A program made the translations under genes and the position numbers. A stretch of DNA of 64,000 bases. It comes from Streptomyces sp. NBC_01788 (GTDB lineage Bacteria > Actinomycetota > Actinomycetes > Streptomycetales > Streptomycetaceae). Positions 19,899 to 28,062 of this stretch are shown in pieces (the stretch's first letter is position 1; every line of letters starts with the position of its first letter). The notes below the pieces were generated by a model. That model saw only the letters and a list, made by a program, of their open reading frames with translations. It was not told the DNA's origin and did not search any database. Location of the stretch: contig NZ_CP109090.1 of assembly GCF_035917575.1 (NCBI RefSeq), forward strand, positions 4,030,001-4,094,000. The letters run 5' to 3'.

Positions 19899-21479
19899 TT
19901 ACAGACGGCTCAGTGCCCAGAAACCGACTGCGTAGCAGGCCAGCGCGAGGAGCAGCAGCGGGATCGCCACCGTCGCGGGCGGGCCGGGGCGGCGGGGCCG
20001 TCCGGCGCGGTGGCGTGAGGCTCCCCGCGCCGGAACGGGAACCTGCGGGGCCTGGGCGGTGTACGAAGCGGTGGAGACATCAGCGCGCTGCCGCGGATCG
20101 GGGGAGGACAGCACGTGGGTGGGGTCGTGAGGGGAGACGTGGGCCGCGGGTTCGAGCGGCGTGCCACCGGACGAGGGGCCGGACGGGGGAGGGGCGGCCG
20201 GTGCCGGGGGGACGGCCTGCGGGGGCGTGGTGTGCGGGGGCACGGCAGGAGATGGAACAGCTTGCGAGGGAGCGCCCTGGGGCGGCGGGACCTCCCGAGC
20301 CGGGGCGGCGGTCCGGGGCGGTGGCAGGTGGAAGCTGCCCGTGTCGGACATGGTGGAGGGCTGGGGCGGCTCCGACGGCAGACCGCTGCCGTCCGTGCTC
20401 GGCGCCGACCCGGTCCCCTCCCGGGGATCGAGACGCGGGTCCGGCACGCCCCCGCTCCCGGAAGCGGCACCCGCACCGGAAGCCATGGAACCGCCGTTAC
20501 CGGGAGCGGCGGCCCCGGTACCGGGAATCCCGGAACCGCCGACCGAACCGGCCGAACCGGACGCCGCCGTCCGTCCGACCGTCACCCCAGGGCTCCGGGT
20601 GAGCGGACCCTCGGGTCCGAACCCCGGTGGCAGTGGGCCGAGTTGCTCGAAGATCTCGATCAACTCGTCGTCGGGGCCCGGCTCCGGCAGGAGCTCGGCG
20701 CACGCGGCAAGGGCCTTGCGCGCACCGGTCGCGGTACGGAACCTGGCCTGTGGATCGGGTTGCAGCAAGTTCGCCACGACCTGCCACAGCGGCTCGGGAA
20801 CGCCCTTGGGCGCACCGGGAGTTCCGTGCTCGGCGAAATACTCCACGAGCGCCTTGGCGTCCGGCTTGGCGCCCTGGAGCAGATAGAGGGCGACCAGACC
20901 GGTGGCGAACAGATCGGCGGGGAAGTCGGGTTCGGCGCCCATCATCTGCTCGGGAGCGAGGTAACCCGGCGTCCCCACCACCAGATTGGTCTCCGTCAGC
21001 CGCGGTTCGCCCAGCCGCATCGCGATGCCGAAGTCCGACAGGCGCAGCCTGGGCCGGCCGGTTCCGGTGGCCTCCAGCAGGATGTTGGCGGGCTTGATGT
21101 CACGGTGCACGACACCCTCCGCGTGCACCGCCGCGAGGCCCGAAAGCAACTGGTCGAGCAGAGTGCGTACGAACGCCGGGGGCAGTGGGCCGTAGTCCCC
21201 GACCAGGTGGACCAGGGAGCCGCCGGCCACCAGGTCCATGGTGAACAGGACCTGGTCGTCGTCGGCGGCCCAGCTGGCCGGCGCGAGCACATGGGGGTGG
21301 TCGATCCGCAGCGCCTGCTCCCGCACGAAGCGCAGCAGGGAGTGCGCGTCGCGCTGTTGGAGGACCTTGGCGGCCACGTACCGGCGACGGCGGTGGTCCC
21401 AGGCCCGCCACACCGCGCCGACTCCACCGCGCCCGACCGGGTCGGCCAGCTCGTACCGGCCGGCGAAGACCTCACCCAT
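19899..21479 (-). CDS. membrane-anchored serine/threonine protein kinase
   Basis: This 526-residue protein has an N-terminal Hanks-type kinase domain (about 8-265): glycine loop VGRGGVGAVWRA, catalytic lysine in YVAAKVLQQ, loop HRDIKPANILL, SDFGIAM in place of DFG, and GTPGYLAPEQMMG. A long Pro/Gly/Ser/Ala-rich linker follows (about 300-500). One C-terminal membrane helix, VAIPLLLLALACYAVGFWAL, ends almost at the C-terminus, so there is no outside sensor domain. This differs from the PASTA kinases elsewhere in the window. It starts 78 bp after the HTH protein on the same strand, so the two may be cotranscribed. Confidence 0.92.
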   Translation of the reverse strand: MGEVFAGRYELADPVGRGGVGAVWRAWDHRRRRYVAAKVLQQRDAHSLLRFVREQALRIDHPHVLAPASWAADDDQVLFTMDLVAGGSLVHLVGDYGPLPPAFVRTLLDQLLSGLAAVHAEGVVHRDIKPANILLEATGTGRPRLRLSDFGIAMRLGEPRLTETNLVVGTPGYLAPEQMMGAEPDFPADLFATGLVALYLLQGAKPDAKALVEYFAEHGTPGAPKGVPEPLWQVVANLLQPDPQARFRTATGARKALAACAELLPEPGPDDELIEIFEQLGPLPPGFGPEGPLTRSPGVTVGRTAASGSAGSVGGSGIPGTGAAAPGNGGSMASGAGAASGSGGVPDPRLDPREGTGSAPSTDGSGLPSEPPQPSTMSDTGSFHLPPPRTAAPAREVPPPQGAPSQAVPSPAVPPHTTPPQAVPPAPAAPPPSGPSSGGTPLEPAAHVSPHDPTHVLSSPDPRQRADVSTASYTAQAPQVPVPARGASRHRAGRPRRPGPPATVAIPLLLLALACYAVGFWALSRL

Positions 21480-21557
21480 GGCTGTGCGTCGCTCCTCCCC
21501 CTGGGGCTGTCCCCCTTCGGATCCCCCCTCGACGCGCGATTCGCCCCCCCCGCGGTG

Positions 21558-22106
21558 TCAGTTCTGGTGGGACTGGTAGTGCGTGACCGCGTCCGAGGTG
21601 CGGCCCGCGCCGTACACCCGGAGGAATTCCGCCAGTTCGGGGTGGCTGGGGGCGAGGGTGTTCGCGGCATCGATGATGTCACCGGCCGCAGCGACCGAGC
21701 GGAGTAGCGACTGGATCTCGCGGACCACCCGCTTGACCGTCGGCGCACCCGAAGTGTTCGACGTGTGCGTGGTGTTGCTGAGCACCGAGCCGCCTTGCGA
21801 CCGCTTGATCTCCTCCATGCGCTCGGTCGCCTCGGCCGCGCTGACGCTGCCGTCCGCCACCTGGGCCGCCAGCTCCTGGAGAAGTTGCACGCGTTGGACC
21901 ACCGCAGGGTTGCCGATCTTCGCGCGCTGGCCGCTCATCAGCTGCGACAGCATCGGGGCGGACAGCCCCAGTACCCCCGCCAGCCGGGCCTGGTTGAGCC
22001 CGAGGTCGTCTATGAGCTTGCGGAAGAGCGCCCCCAACGGCTCCCCGTACCAGTTCCGCTGCAGTTCCCGCGCTTTTGCGGTGGCTTCCTGCTGTGCGGC
22101 GTCCAT
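21558..22106 (-). CDS. helix-turn-helix DNA-binding protein
   Basis: This 182-residue protein begins MDAAQQEATAKARELQRNWY. An XRE-like helix-turn-helix lies at about residues 25-60 (LIDDLGLNQARLAGVLGLSA then PMLSQLMSGQRAKIGN). The rest is helical with VQRVQLLQELAAQV and a C-terminal helical domain, perhaps for oligomerisation. I chose ATG 22106, with a GGGGAGA site; the frame is open 20 codons further upstream. It lies just upstream of a Ser/Thr kinase gene on the same strand and may be its substrate or regulator; that is inference. Confidence 0.82.
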   Translation of the reverse strand: MDAAQQEATAKARELQRNWYGEPLGALFRKLIDDLGLNQARLAGVLGLSAPMLSQLMSGQRAKIGNPAVVQRVQLLQELAAQVADGSVSAAEATERMEEIKRSQGGSVLSNTTHTSNTSGAPTVKRVVREIQSLLRSVAAAGDIIDAANTLAPSHPELAEFLRVYGAGRTSDAVTHYQSHQN

Positions 22107-22205
22107 TGCGTCTCCCCATCGCTTCCCCAAGAACCGCGGTTCGCTGTAGCGAACCACGCGGAGCATCTTACGGAGAGTGGTCGGCCGCGGGGAGCCCCAA
22201 TCTTT

Positions 22206-22236
22206 TTGCGAGATCCGGGGGGTGACCCGGTACTCT
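22206..22236 (+). promoter_or_regulatory. putative tRNA-Ala promoter
   Basis: TTGCGA (22206-22211), 19 bp, then TACTCT (22231-22236) would start transcription near 22243, about 45 bp before tRNA-Ala. The spacing is on the long side. Confidence 0.4.
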
Positions 22237-22288
22237 GGTCTGCGGCACCCGACCGGTGGACGGATCTTCCGGCCGGATGCTGTCTTCC

Positions 22289-22361
22289 GGGGCCTTAGCT
22301 CAGTTGGTAGAGCGCTGTCTTTGCATGGCAGATGTCAGGGGTTCGACTCCCCTAGGCTCCA
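22289..22361 (+). tRNA. tRNA-Ala (anticodon TGC)
   Basis: This 73-nt cloverleaf has acceptor stem GGGGCCT/AGGCTCC with one G-T pair. The anticodon stem CTGTC/GGCAG has loop TTTGCAT, so the anticodon is TGC. The T arm is AGGGG-TTCGACT-CCCCT. CCA is not encoded: CCG follows the discriminator A. Confidence 0.97.
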
Positions 22362-22368
22362 CCGGTGA

Positions 22369-22409
22369 AATGCCCTCTGATCTGCGGAAACGCGGCTTCG
22401 GAGGGCATT
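22369..22409 (+). terminator. hairpin after tRNA-Ala
   Basis: The arms AATGCCCTC (22369-22377) and GAGGGCATT (22401-22409) are perfectly complementary. They enclose a 23-nt loop that can itself pair in part, and CTTCGTG follows. It is a probable tRNA terminator. Confidence 0.6.
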
Positions 22410-22444
22410 CTTCGTGTGTGCGCGGTGCGCACGCACGGCGACGG

Positions 22445-22711
22445 CTACGCCGGGAGTTCCTCCACGTAGCGCTTCGCGAAGAGGAGCGAGACGTACGGGT
22501 AGGTCTGCCGTACCGCCTTGATGGCGGCGACGTCGCCCTGCTCCCTGCGCACCCGCTGGATCCTCTCCTCGTCGACCTGGCCCCGGAACCCCTCGAAGGA
22601 TCCGTAGCGCTCCCAGAACGCCTTCTCGCGCTTCTTCGAGGCACGCTCGCCGGCGACTGCCAATGCCGCCGTGACGCCGATGGCAACGGTTCCTGTGATT
22701 CCGTCGAGCAT
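22445..22711 (-). CDS. small conserved hypothetical protein
   Basis: This 88-residue protein starts MLDGITGTVAIGVTAALAVA, a short hydrophobic helix or anchor. A charged helical region follows, GERASKKREKAFWERYGSFEG and then RIQRVRREQGDVAAIKAVRQ, and it ends in KRYVEELPA. I do not recognise a named family. The SD is GAGGGGG. The gene stands alone between tRNA-Ala and the DUF5324-like gene. It is probably a membrane-associated small protein; no function is offered. Confidence 0.7.
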   Translation of the reverse strand: MLDGITGTVAIGVTAALAVAGERASKKREKAFWERYGSFEGFRGQVDEERIQRVRREQGDVAAIKAVRQTYPYVSLLFAKRYVEELPA

Positions 22712-22790
22712 GGGGTCCCCCTCAGATCTTGTCGGTGCCCAGGCAAACTCAACCTACCCGCTCGCGGAACGGGACCCGCGTGATCGCGAC

Positions 22791-22831
22791 AAAAGCCCGC
22801 CTGACCTGTGGACACACCAGTCAGGCGGGCT
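22791..22831 (-). terminator. terminator of the DUF5324-like gene
   Basis: The 12-bp stem AGCCCGCCTGAC (22794-22805) pairs with GTCAGGCGGGCT (22820-22831). Read on the minus strand the stem ends in TTTT (complement of 22791-22794), 22 bp past the stop of the minus-strand gene. Confidence 0.82.
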
Positions 22832-22852
22832 CTTCTGTCTCCGGGGGCGGCC

Positions 22853-23557
22853 CTACTCGTCGCGGTCCGACGTCTCCTCGTCCTCCTTCGCCTGGACCTC
22901 GGGGTCCAGCACGGACTGGCCGGTGCCGTCCACGGACGTCAGCCGGCCCGACTCGGGCACCTCCGTCGCGGCCGGCGGTTCCACCAGCCAGTCGGGGTTG
23001 GCCTGCTTGTCCCACCACTTCCAGGCGGCGAAGGCACCGCCGGCGAGCGCGCCGGCCAGCGCGAGCAGCTTCACCGCGCGCCCGGCTCGCGCACGCCGCT
23101 GCTGCGTGCGGGCCAGTTTCTGGATCTTCCGGGCCGGGACCTGACCGCGCAGCGCCACCAGCGCCGCGGCACCGCGCGCCGCGGCCTCGTCCGCGACCGG
23201 CGCCGCCGCGGCCATCGCCTGCTCGATCCGCGGCCGGGAGTACTCGGCGGCCTGCCGGGCGGCCCGGCGCGCCCGCTCGGCGGCTTCCTGGGCGGCCTGG
23301 TCGATCTTCGGCGGCACATGGGCCATGGCCTGCGTGCGGGCCTGCTCCAGCCGGGGTGCGACATAGGCGCCGTACTGGACGCGGGCCTGGTCGGCGGCCA
23401 GCGTCACCTTCGGCGCGAGCCGTACGCGTGCCTCGTGTGCGTAGTGCGCGGCCCTGTCCCTGGCCGTGTCGGCGTAGGGCGCCACCACTTCCGCGGCGTG
23501 CAGCACGCTGTCCTTCGCCGAGCCGGTCGCGGCGCGCACGCTGTCGATGCGGGTCAC
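22853..23557 (-). CDS. DUF5324-like helical membrane protein
   Basis: This 234-residue protein is almost all charged and alanine-rich helix (about 1-150), with repeated phrases such as DSVLHAAEVVAPYADTARD and RARRAARQAAEYSRPRIEQA. One membrane helix follows, AVKLLALAGALAGGAFAAWKW (about residues 160-180), then an acidic tail ending ETSDRDE. This architecture matches the Streptomyces DUF5324 family as I recall it; function is unknown. The GTG start has a strong GAGGAGGAGG site. It is a single-gene unit with its own terminator. Confidence 0.78.
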   Translation of the reverse strand: MTRIDSVRAATGSAKDSVLHAAEVVAPYADTARDRAAHYAHEARVRLAPKVTLAADQARVQYGAYVAPRLEQARTQAMAHVPPKIDQAAQEAAERARRAARQAAEYSRPRIEQAMAAAAPVADEAAARGAAALVALRGQVPARKIQKLARTQQRRARAGRAVKLLALAGALAGGAFAAWKWWDKQANPDWLVEPPAATEVPESGRLTSVDGTGQSVLDPEVQAKEDEETSDRDE

Positions 23558-23944
23558 GGGTTCCTCCTCCTCGGTGGCGTACGGTAATTCGACTTTCCAC
23601 CCTTTTACGGATCATGCCTGCCAACGGGCCCGGTGGCATGTGCGACCGGGCATCCGGGTCACGGGTGACGCACGTGGTCACCGCGCCGGCCCTGCCGGCC
23701 GGAAGTCCGCCGGGAGGCGGGCACGTGCGGCAAGTGCTGAATCGGTGGGGGATGAATGCGGAGCAACAGGAGCTTGTCGTCGACAATGCCACGGATCGCC
23801 GCGCCGCGCTTCCGTCCGGGACGACTCGCCCGGTTCTCCGCAACCGAATCGGCGGATCTCCCCGGGGGAACCGACCGCCGGGCGACTCACGGCGCGGGCC
23901 GTGCGAGGATCGGGGAGTCACAGGAAGACAACGGAAGGCAGATC

Positions 23945-24478
23945 GTGGCTGAGCAGCTCTACGCCACCCTGAAGACCAACCACGGCGACATCGAGGTCCG
24001 GCTCCTGCCGAACCACGTTCCCGAGACGGTCCGGAACTTTGTCGAACTCGCCACTGGCGAGCGTGAGTGGACCCACCCCGCCACCGGCGAGAAGTCCAAG
24101 GCGAAGCTCTACGACGGCACGGTCTTCCACCGGGTGATCAGCGGTTTCATGATCCAGGGCGGTGACCCGCTGGGCAACGGCACCGGCGGTCCCGGCTACC
24201 AGTTCAAGGACGAGTTCCACCCGGACCTCTCCTTCGACAAGCCCTACCTGCTGGCCATGGCCAACGCGGGTCCGGGCACCAATGGCTCGCAGTTCTTCAT
24301 CACCGTCGGCCCGACGGCCTGGCTGAACCGCAAGCACACCATCTTCGGCGAGGTCACCGACGCGGCCAGCCAGAAGGTCGTGGACTCCATCGCGACCGCG
24401 CAGACCAACCCGCGCACCGACCGCCCGCTCAAGGACGTCGTCATCGAGTCGGTCGTCGTGGAGACCCGCGAAGGCTGA
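23945..24478 (+). CDS. peptidyl-prolyl cis-trans isomerase, cyclophilin type
   Basis: This 177-residue protein is a cytoplasmic cyclophilin that speeds prolyl isomerisation in folding. Family motifs include FHRVISGFMIQGGDP (with the catalytic-site Arg-Phe-Met-Gln set), MANAGPGTNGSQFFI and WLNRKHTIFGEV. No signal peptide is present. I chose GTG 23945 (MAEQLYATL) with a GGAAGG site, although the frame is open 63 codons upstream. It is upstream of the rhomboid gene but separated by 166 bp, so probably a separate unit. Confidence 0.94.
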   Translation: MAEQLYATLKTNHGDIEVRLLPNHVPETVRNFVELATGEREWTHPATGEKSKAKLYDGTVFHRVISGFMIQGGDPLGNGTGGPGYQFKDEFHPDLSFDKPYLLAMANAGPGTNGSQFFITVGPTAWLNRKHTIFGEVTDAASQKVVDSIATAQTNPRTDRPLKDVVIESVVVETREG

Positions 24479-24644
24479 GTGAAGGGCTCGTCCCGACATC
24501 TCCGCGAGGGAACCAAACGCCCCGCTTGTCCGTAAGGATGGGCGGGGCGGTGCGTTGCCCACGAGCAGCCGCAGCCGTGTTTCGCGGCGGGCCGGCGGGA
24601 CCAGTAGGACGAGCAGGACAGCAGGACGAATCGAGGGGAACCCC

Positions 24645-25568
24645 ATGGACCAGGCACCAGGCAGCCCGACGGGCCCGGCGGGCCAGGACCCGGCGGGCCA
24701 GGGCCCGCCGGACGCCCACAGCCTGCCGGCCTGCTACCGCCATCCGGGTCGCGAGACCGGCATTCGCTGCGTCCGCTGCGACCGGGCGATCTGTCCCGAG
24801 TGCATGGTCGACGCCTCTGTGGGCTTCCAGTGCCCGGACTGCGTCCGCGGCGGCTCCGGCACCGGCCACCCGCCCGCCGCGTCGCGGCCCCGCACGCTGG
24901 CCGGCGGCACCATGACCGCCGACCCCCGCCTGCTCACCAAGATCCTCATCGGGATCAATGTCGCGGTGTTCATCGCGGTCAGCGTCGACTCCTCGCTCGT
25001 GGGCAACCTGTTCCTGATCGGCGCCTGGCCGCCGGCGCCCTTCACCCCCACCTCGGGTGTCGCGGCCGGCGAGTGGTACCGCCTGGTGACCTCGATGTTC
25101 ACGCACCAGGAGATCTGGCACATCGGCTTCAACATGCTGAGCCTGTGGTGGCTGGGCGGCCCCCTGGAGGCGGCCCTGGGCCGGCTGCGCTACCTGGCGC
25201 TGTACTTCGTCTCCGGGCTCGCGGGCGGAGCGCTGACCTACCTGCTCGCCTCGCCGAGCCAGGCCTCGCTCGGCGCCTCGGGGGCCATTTTCGGCCTGTT
25301 CGGCGCCACCGCGGTGCTGATGCGTCGGCTCAACTACGACATGCGGCCGATCATCGCCCTGCTGGTGATCAACCTGATCTTCACCTTCAGCTGGAGCGGC
25401 ATCGCCTGGCAGGCGCACATCGGCGGCCTGGTCGCCGGTGTCGTGGTGGGGTACGCGATGGTGCACGCCCCGCGCGAGCGGCGTGACCTGGTGCAGTACG
25501 GCACGTGCGCGCTGGTGCTGGCGGTCGTCGTCGTGTTGACGGTGCTCAGAACGGTTCAGCTCACCTGA
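24645..25568 (+). CDS. rhomboid family intramembrane serine protease with N-terminal zinc-binding domain
   Basis: This 307-residue protein has an N-terminal B-box-like zinc finger (about residues 25-65), with C and H ligands in CYRHPGRETGIRCVRCDRAI and CPECMVDASVGFQCPDC. The rhomboid domain follows (about 95-290) with six or seven membrane helices. Catalytic elements are the serine in SLGASGAIFGLFGA and the histidine in WQAHIGGLVAGVVVGY. The motif HIGFNMLSLWWLG is also typical. The start ATG 24645 has GAGGGGAA. Rhomboids cleave membrane-spanning substrates; the substrate is unknown. Confidence 0.93.
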   Translation: MDQAPGSPTGPAGQDPAGQGPPDAHSLPACYRHPGRETGIRCVRCDRAICPECMVDASVGFQCPDCVRGGSGTGHPPAASRPRTLAGGTMTADPRLLTKILIGINVAVFIAVSVDSSLVGNLFLIGAWPPAPFTPTSGVAAGEWYRLVTSMFTHQEIWHIGFNMLSLWWLGGPLEAALGRLRYLALYFVSGLAGGALTYLLASPSQASLGASGAIFGLFGATAVLMRRLNYDMRPIIALLVINLIFTFSWSGIAWQAHIGGLVAGVVVGYAMVHAPRERRDLVQYGTCALVLAVVVVLTVLRTVQLT

Positions 25569-25577
25569 GAGCGTCCG

Positions 25578-25789
25578 TTGTCCACAACCGGTGTCGGATC
25601 TTGTGCATAGCGTGCGGGAACGGGTGCGCCCCCTGCCGATGTCCTGTGTTGTCGCAGGTCAGGCAGGGGGCGTGCACGCTCTGGAGGAGCGGTGTGACAG
25701 TCGTACCGGTGTCAACGGCAGGCGGGTTATCCACAGATCATCAGCGTTTTCCCCAGGCAGCATGTGGAAATTCACCAGCCTGTGGATAA
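25578..25789. promoter_or_regulatory. cluster of consensus DnaA boxes outside oriC
   Basis: Four boxes lie in the 268-bp gap between the rhomboid gene and crgA. They are TTGTCCACA at 25578-25586 (plus), TTATCCACA at 25727-25735 (plus), ATTTCCACA complement at 25763-25771 (minus) and TTATCCACA complement at 25781-25789 (minus). Three are perfect consensus boxes, stronger on paper than any box in oriC. High-affinity DnaA-box clusters near oriC that titrate DnaA are described in S. coelicolor; I cannot say which one, if any, this corresponds to. Confidence 0.75.
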
Positions 25790-25836
25790 CTCAGCGGATA
25801 GCCGTGGGCAAAGCTGCGTTCACCGGAAGGACGACG

Positions 25837-26091
25837 TCACTTCCACTGCGTGGAGACGGCGAACCCGGCGGCGATGAAGCCGAAGCCCACGACGATGTTC
25901 ACGTTGTCGAGGGCCTTGATGGGCAGTGAGCCGTCGGTCACGTAGAAGACGACGATCCAGGCCAGCCCGATGAGGAACAGCGCCAGCATGACGGGCGCGA
26001 CCCAGCCGCGGCCCTCCAGCTTGATACTCGCCGCCTGCTTGGCGGGCGGCGGCGTGTAGTCGGCCTTCTTGCGGATACGTGACTTCGGCAC
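25837..26091 (-). CDS. crgA: cell division protein CrgA
   Basis: This 84-residue protein is CrgA, the small actinobacterial division protein that interacts with FtsZ-ring and peptidoglycan factors and, in Streptomyces, coordinates septation in aerial hyphae. It begins [20 protein letters not shown], has two membrane helices ([20 protein letters not shown] and [20 protein letters not shown]), and ends in WK, as in the family. GTG start. It is divergent from the DUF881 gene and lies next to the DnaA-box cluster. Confidence 0.95.
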   Translation of the reverse strand: MPKSRIRKKADYTPPPAKQAASIKLEGRGWVAPVMLALFLIGLAWIVVFYVTDGSLPIKALDNVNIVVGFGFIAAGFAVSTQWK

Positions 26092-26231
26092 GAGGGTCTC
26101 TCCTGTCGATGCGCTGGTGGCCGCGCAGGGAACTGGGCTGGCTCCGGAGCAGCGTACAAGGGCACTCTGAGCACTCCCCCGGACGTCCGTTAGCGTAGTG
26201 CTTCCGCGGCGCCGAAGGAGATAAGGGTACG

Positions 26232-27008
26232 TTGACCAATTCCGCCGACTTCTCGGGGACGGGTGCCGGCCCGGCCCGCACGCGCCGCCCGAGGCCCGTG
26301 CGGATCCTTACCGTGGCCGTCTTCGCCCTCGCCGGGCTGATCTTCTTCACCAGTTTCAACACGGCCAAGGGCACCAACATCCGCACGGACGCGTCCCTGC
26401 TGAAGCTGTCCGACCTCGTCCAGGAGCGCAGCCGGAAGAACAAGGAGCTCGACGAGTCCAACGCCGCCCTGCGCGACGACATCGAGTCCCTCGCCGCGCG
26501 CGACGACGGCGGCAAGCCCCAGGACGGCAGGCTGACCGGCCTGGAGAAGAGCGCGGGCACGCAGAAGCTCACGGGCAGGGCGATCACGGTCACGCTCAAC
26601 GACGCCCCGCCCGACGCCACCGCGAAGCTGCCCGGCTACCCCGAGCCGCAGCCCGACTACCTGGTGATCCACCAGCAGGACCTCCAGGCCGTGGTCAACG
26701 CGCTGTGGAACGGCGGTGCCCAGGGCATCAAGGTGATGGACCAGCGGCTGATCTCCACCAGCGCGGTGCGCTGCGTGGGCAACACGCTGATCCTCCAGGG
26801 CCGCGTCTACTCGCCGCCGTACAGGATCACGGCGGTCGGCGACCCGGCGAAGCTCCAGAAGGCGCTCGCGGACTCCCCGGCGATCCAGAACTACATGGTG
26901 TACGTCAACGTCTACGGCCTGGGCTGGAAGGTCACCGACGACGGAACCGCCACCTTGCCCGGCTACTCGGGCACGGTGGACCTGCACTACGCGAAGCCCG
27001 TGCAGTAG
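26232..27008 (+). CDS. DUF881 domain protein, membrane-anchored
   Basis: This 258-residue protein has a short cytoplasmic start, one membrane helix [20 protein letters not shown] (about residues 23-42), a coiled-coil stretch ([21 protein letters not shown]) and a DUF881 domain at about 90-255. The domain includes [26 protein letters not shown] and [20 protein letters not shown]. The family sits beside crgA and division genes in actinobacteria. The start is a rare TTG, with AAGGAG 11 bp upstream. Function is unknown; a role in division is suggested only by context. Confidence 0.88.
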   Translation: MTNSADFSGTGAGPARTRRPRPVRILTVAVFALAGLIFFTSFNTAKGTNIRTDASLLKLSDLVQERSRKNKELDESNAALRDDIESLAARDDGGKPQDGRLTGLEKSAGTQKLTGRAITVTLNDAPPDATAKLPGYPEPQPDYLVIHQQDLQAVVNALWNGGAQGIKVMDQRLISTSAVRCVGNTLILQGRVYSPPYRITAVGDPAKLQKALADSPAIQNYMVYVNVYGLGWKVTDDGTATLPGYSGTVDLHYAKPVQ

Positions 27009-27229
27009 TCGTACTGGTGAACGGAACGGCCCGGTTCGCGTATCGGATCGACAAAGGGCCGTACAAAAACGGGTCCGCGGTCGTTGAGGTGATCGACGCT
27101 GTTGCCACGTACGTCCGGGCGCAGGCGGTTTCCGCACGGCTCGCGGAGGCCGGGAAACCTCGGGCGCCGCGCCGTTAGTCTGGTGGCGTACGGCGTGAGT
27201 CTGGTGCCGTGGGAGACGGAAGGGACGGC

Positions 27230-27391
27230 ATGTACGGCTGGATCTGGCGGCATCTGCCGGGGAACGCGTGGGTGAGGGCGCTGATCTCACTGGTGCTCGT
27301 CCTCGCCGTGGTCTACGCCCTGTTCCAGTACGTCTTCCCGTGGGCCGAACCGCTGCTTCCCTTCAACGATGTGACGGTGGACAACCAGTGA
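27230..27391 (+). CDS. small membrane protein upstream of pabA and the sortases
   Basis: This 53-residue protein reads MYGWIWRHLPGNAWVRALIS and continues LVLVLAVVYALFQYVFPWAEP. It has a single membrane helix (about 15-38) and an exterior-type end PLLPFNDVTVDNQ. ATG with GGAAGGGA. Its TGA overlaps the GTG of the next gene by 4 bp, so it is the first gene of a translationally coupled operon with the glutaminase and sortases. Conserved in position in Streptomyces as I recall; no function known. Confidence 0.82.
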   Translation: MYGWIWRHLPGNAWVRALISLVLVLAVVYALFQYVFPWAEPLLPFNDVTVDNQ

Positions 27392-28062
27392 GTGCGCGGA
27401 TTCTCGTCGTCGACAACTACGACAGCTTCGTCTTCAACCTGGTCCAGTACCTGTACCAGCTGGGGGCCGAGTGCGAGGTGCTGCGCAACGACGAGGTGTC
27501 GACGGCGTACGTGCGTGGGGGTACCTCCCGCTCGAGCGCAGCCGAGAGTGGGGGAGGCTTCGACGGCGTACTGCTCTCGCCGGGGCCGGGCACGCCCGAG
27601 CAGGCCGGTGTCTGCGTGGAGATGGTCCGGCATTGCGCCGCGACCGGTGTCCCCGTCTTCGGCGTGTGCCTGGGCATGCAGTCGATGCAGGTGGCCTACG
27701 GCGGTGTGGTGGACCGCGCGCCCGAGCTGCTGCACGGAAAGACCTCGCCGGTGGAGCACGAGGGCACGGGCGTCTTCGCGGGCCTGCCCTCCCCCTTCAC
27801 CGCGACCCGCTACCACTCCCTGGCCGCCGAGCCGGCGACCGTGCCCGACGAGCTGGTGGTCACGGCGCGCACGCACGACGGCATCATCATGGGCCTGCGG
27901 CACCGTGAACTCCCCGTAGAAGGCGTGCAGTTCCATCCCGAGTCGGTGCTGACCGAGCACGGGCACCGGATGCTGGCCAACTGGCTGGCGGAGTGCGGCG
28001 ACAAGGAGGCCGTGGCGAGGTCGGCGGGGCTCGCCCCGGTGGTGGGCAGGGCCACGGCGTGA
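27388..28062 (+). CDS. aminodeoxychorismate/anthranilate synthase glutaminase subunit (PabA/TrpG type)
   Basis: This 224-residue class I glutamine amidotransferase supplies ammonia for p-aminobenzoate or anthranilate synthesis. The N-terminus ILVVDNYDSFVFNLVQYLYQ, the oxyanion strand LLSPGPGTPEQAG, the nucleophile VFGVCLGMQSMQVAYGG and the triad His and Glu in VEGVQFHPESVL are all present. Residues about 43-57 (RGGTSRSSAAESGGG) are encoded by a palindromic repeat inserted in frame (27515-27557), absent from a typical family member as I know it. The insertion lies between VLRNDEV and FDGVLLSPGPG, in a surface loop. The synthase partner is not nearby, so PabA and TrpG cannot be told apart. It overlaps both neighbours by 4 bp. 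Confidence 0.92.
   Translation: MSARILVVDNYDSFVFNLVQYLYQLGAECEVLRNDEVSTAYVRGGTSRSSAAESGGGFDGVLLSPGPGTPEQAGVCVEMVRHCAATGVPVFGVCLGMQSMQVAYGGVVDRAPELLHGKTSPVEHEGTGVFAGLPSPFTATRYHSLAAEPATVPDELVVTARTHDGIIMGLRHRELPVEGVQFHPESVLTEHGHRMLANWLAECGDKEAVARSAGLAPVVGRATA
27515..27557. repeat. Streptomyces-type GC-rich palindromic repeat inside the glutaminase gene
   Basis: The element begins GTGGGGGTACCTCCCGCTCG and ends CCGAGAGTGGGGGAGG. Arms CCTCCC and GGGAGG with CTCG and CGAG form an imperfect stem around AGCGCAGC. Similar short repeats are scattered in Streptomyces genomes, usually between genes. Its length does not disturb the reading frame. Confidence 0.7.

Noticed and set aside
27017..27178. A possible 53-residue ORF (NGTARFAYRIDKGPYKNGSA) between the DUF881 gene and the small membrane protein
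   Set aside because: GTG without a ribosome-binding site, third-position GC lower than neighbours, and no recognisable fold. It may be chance; transcription data would settle it.
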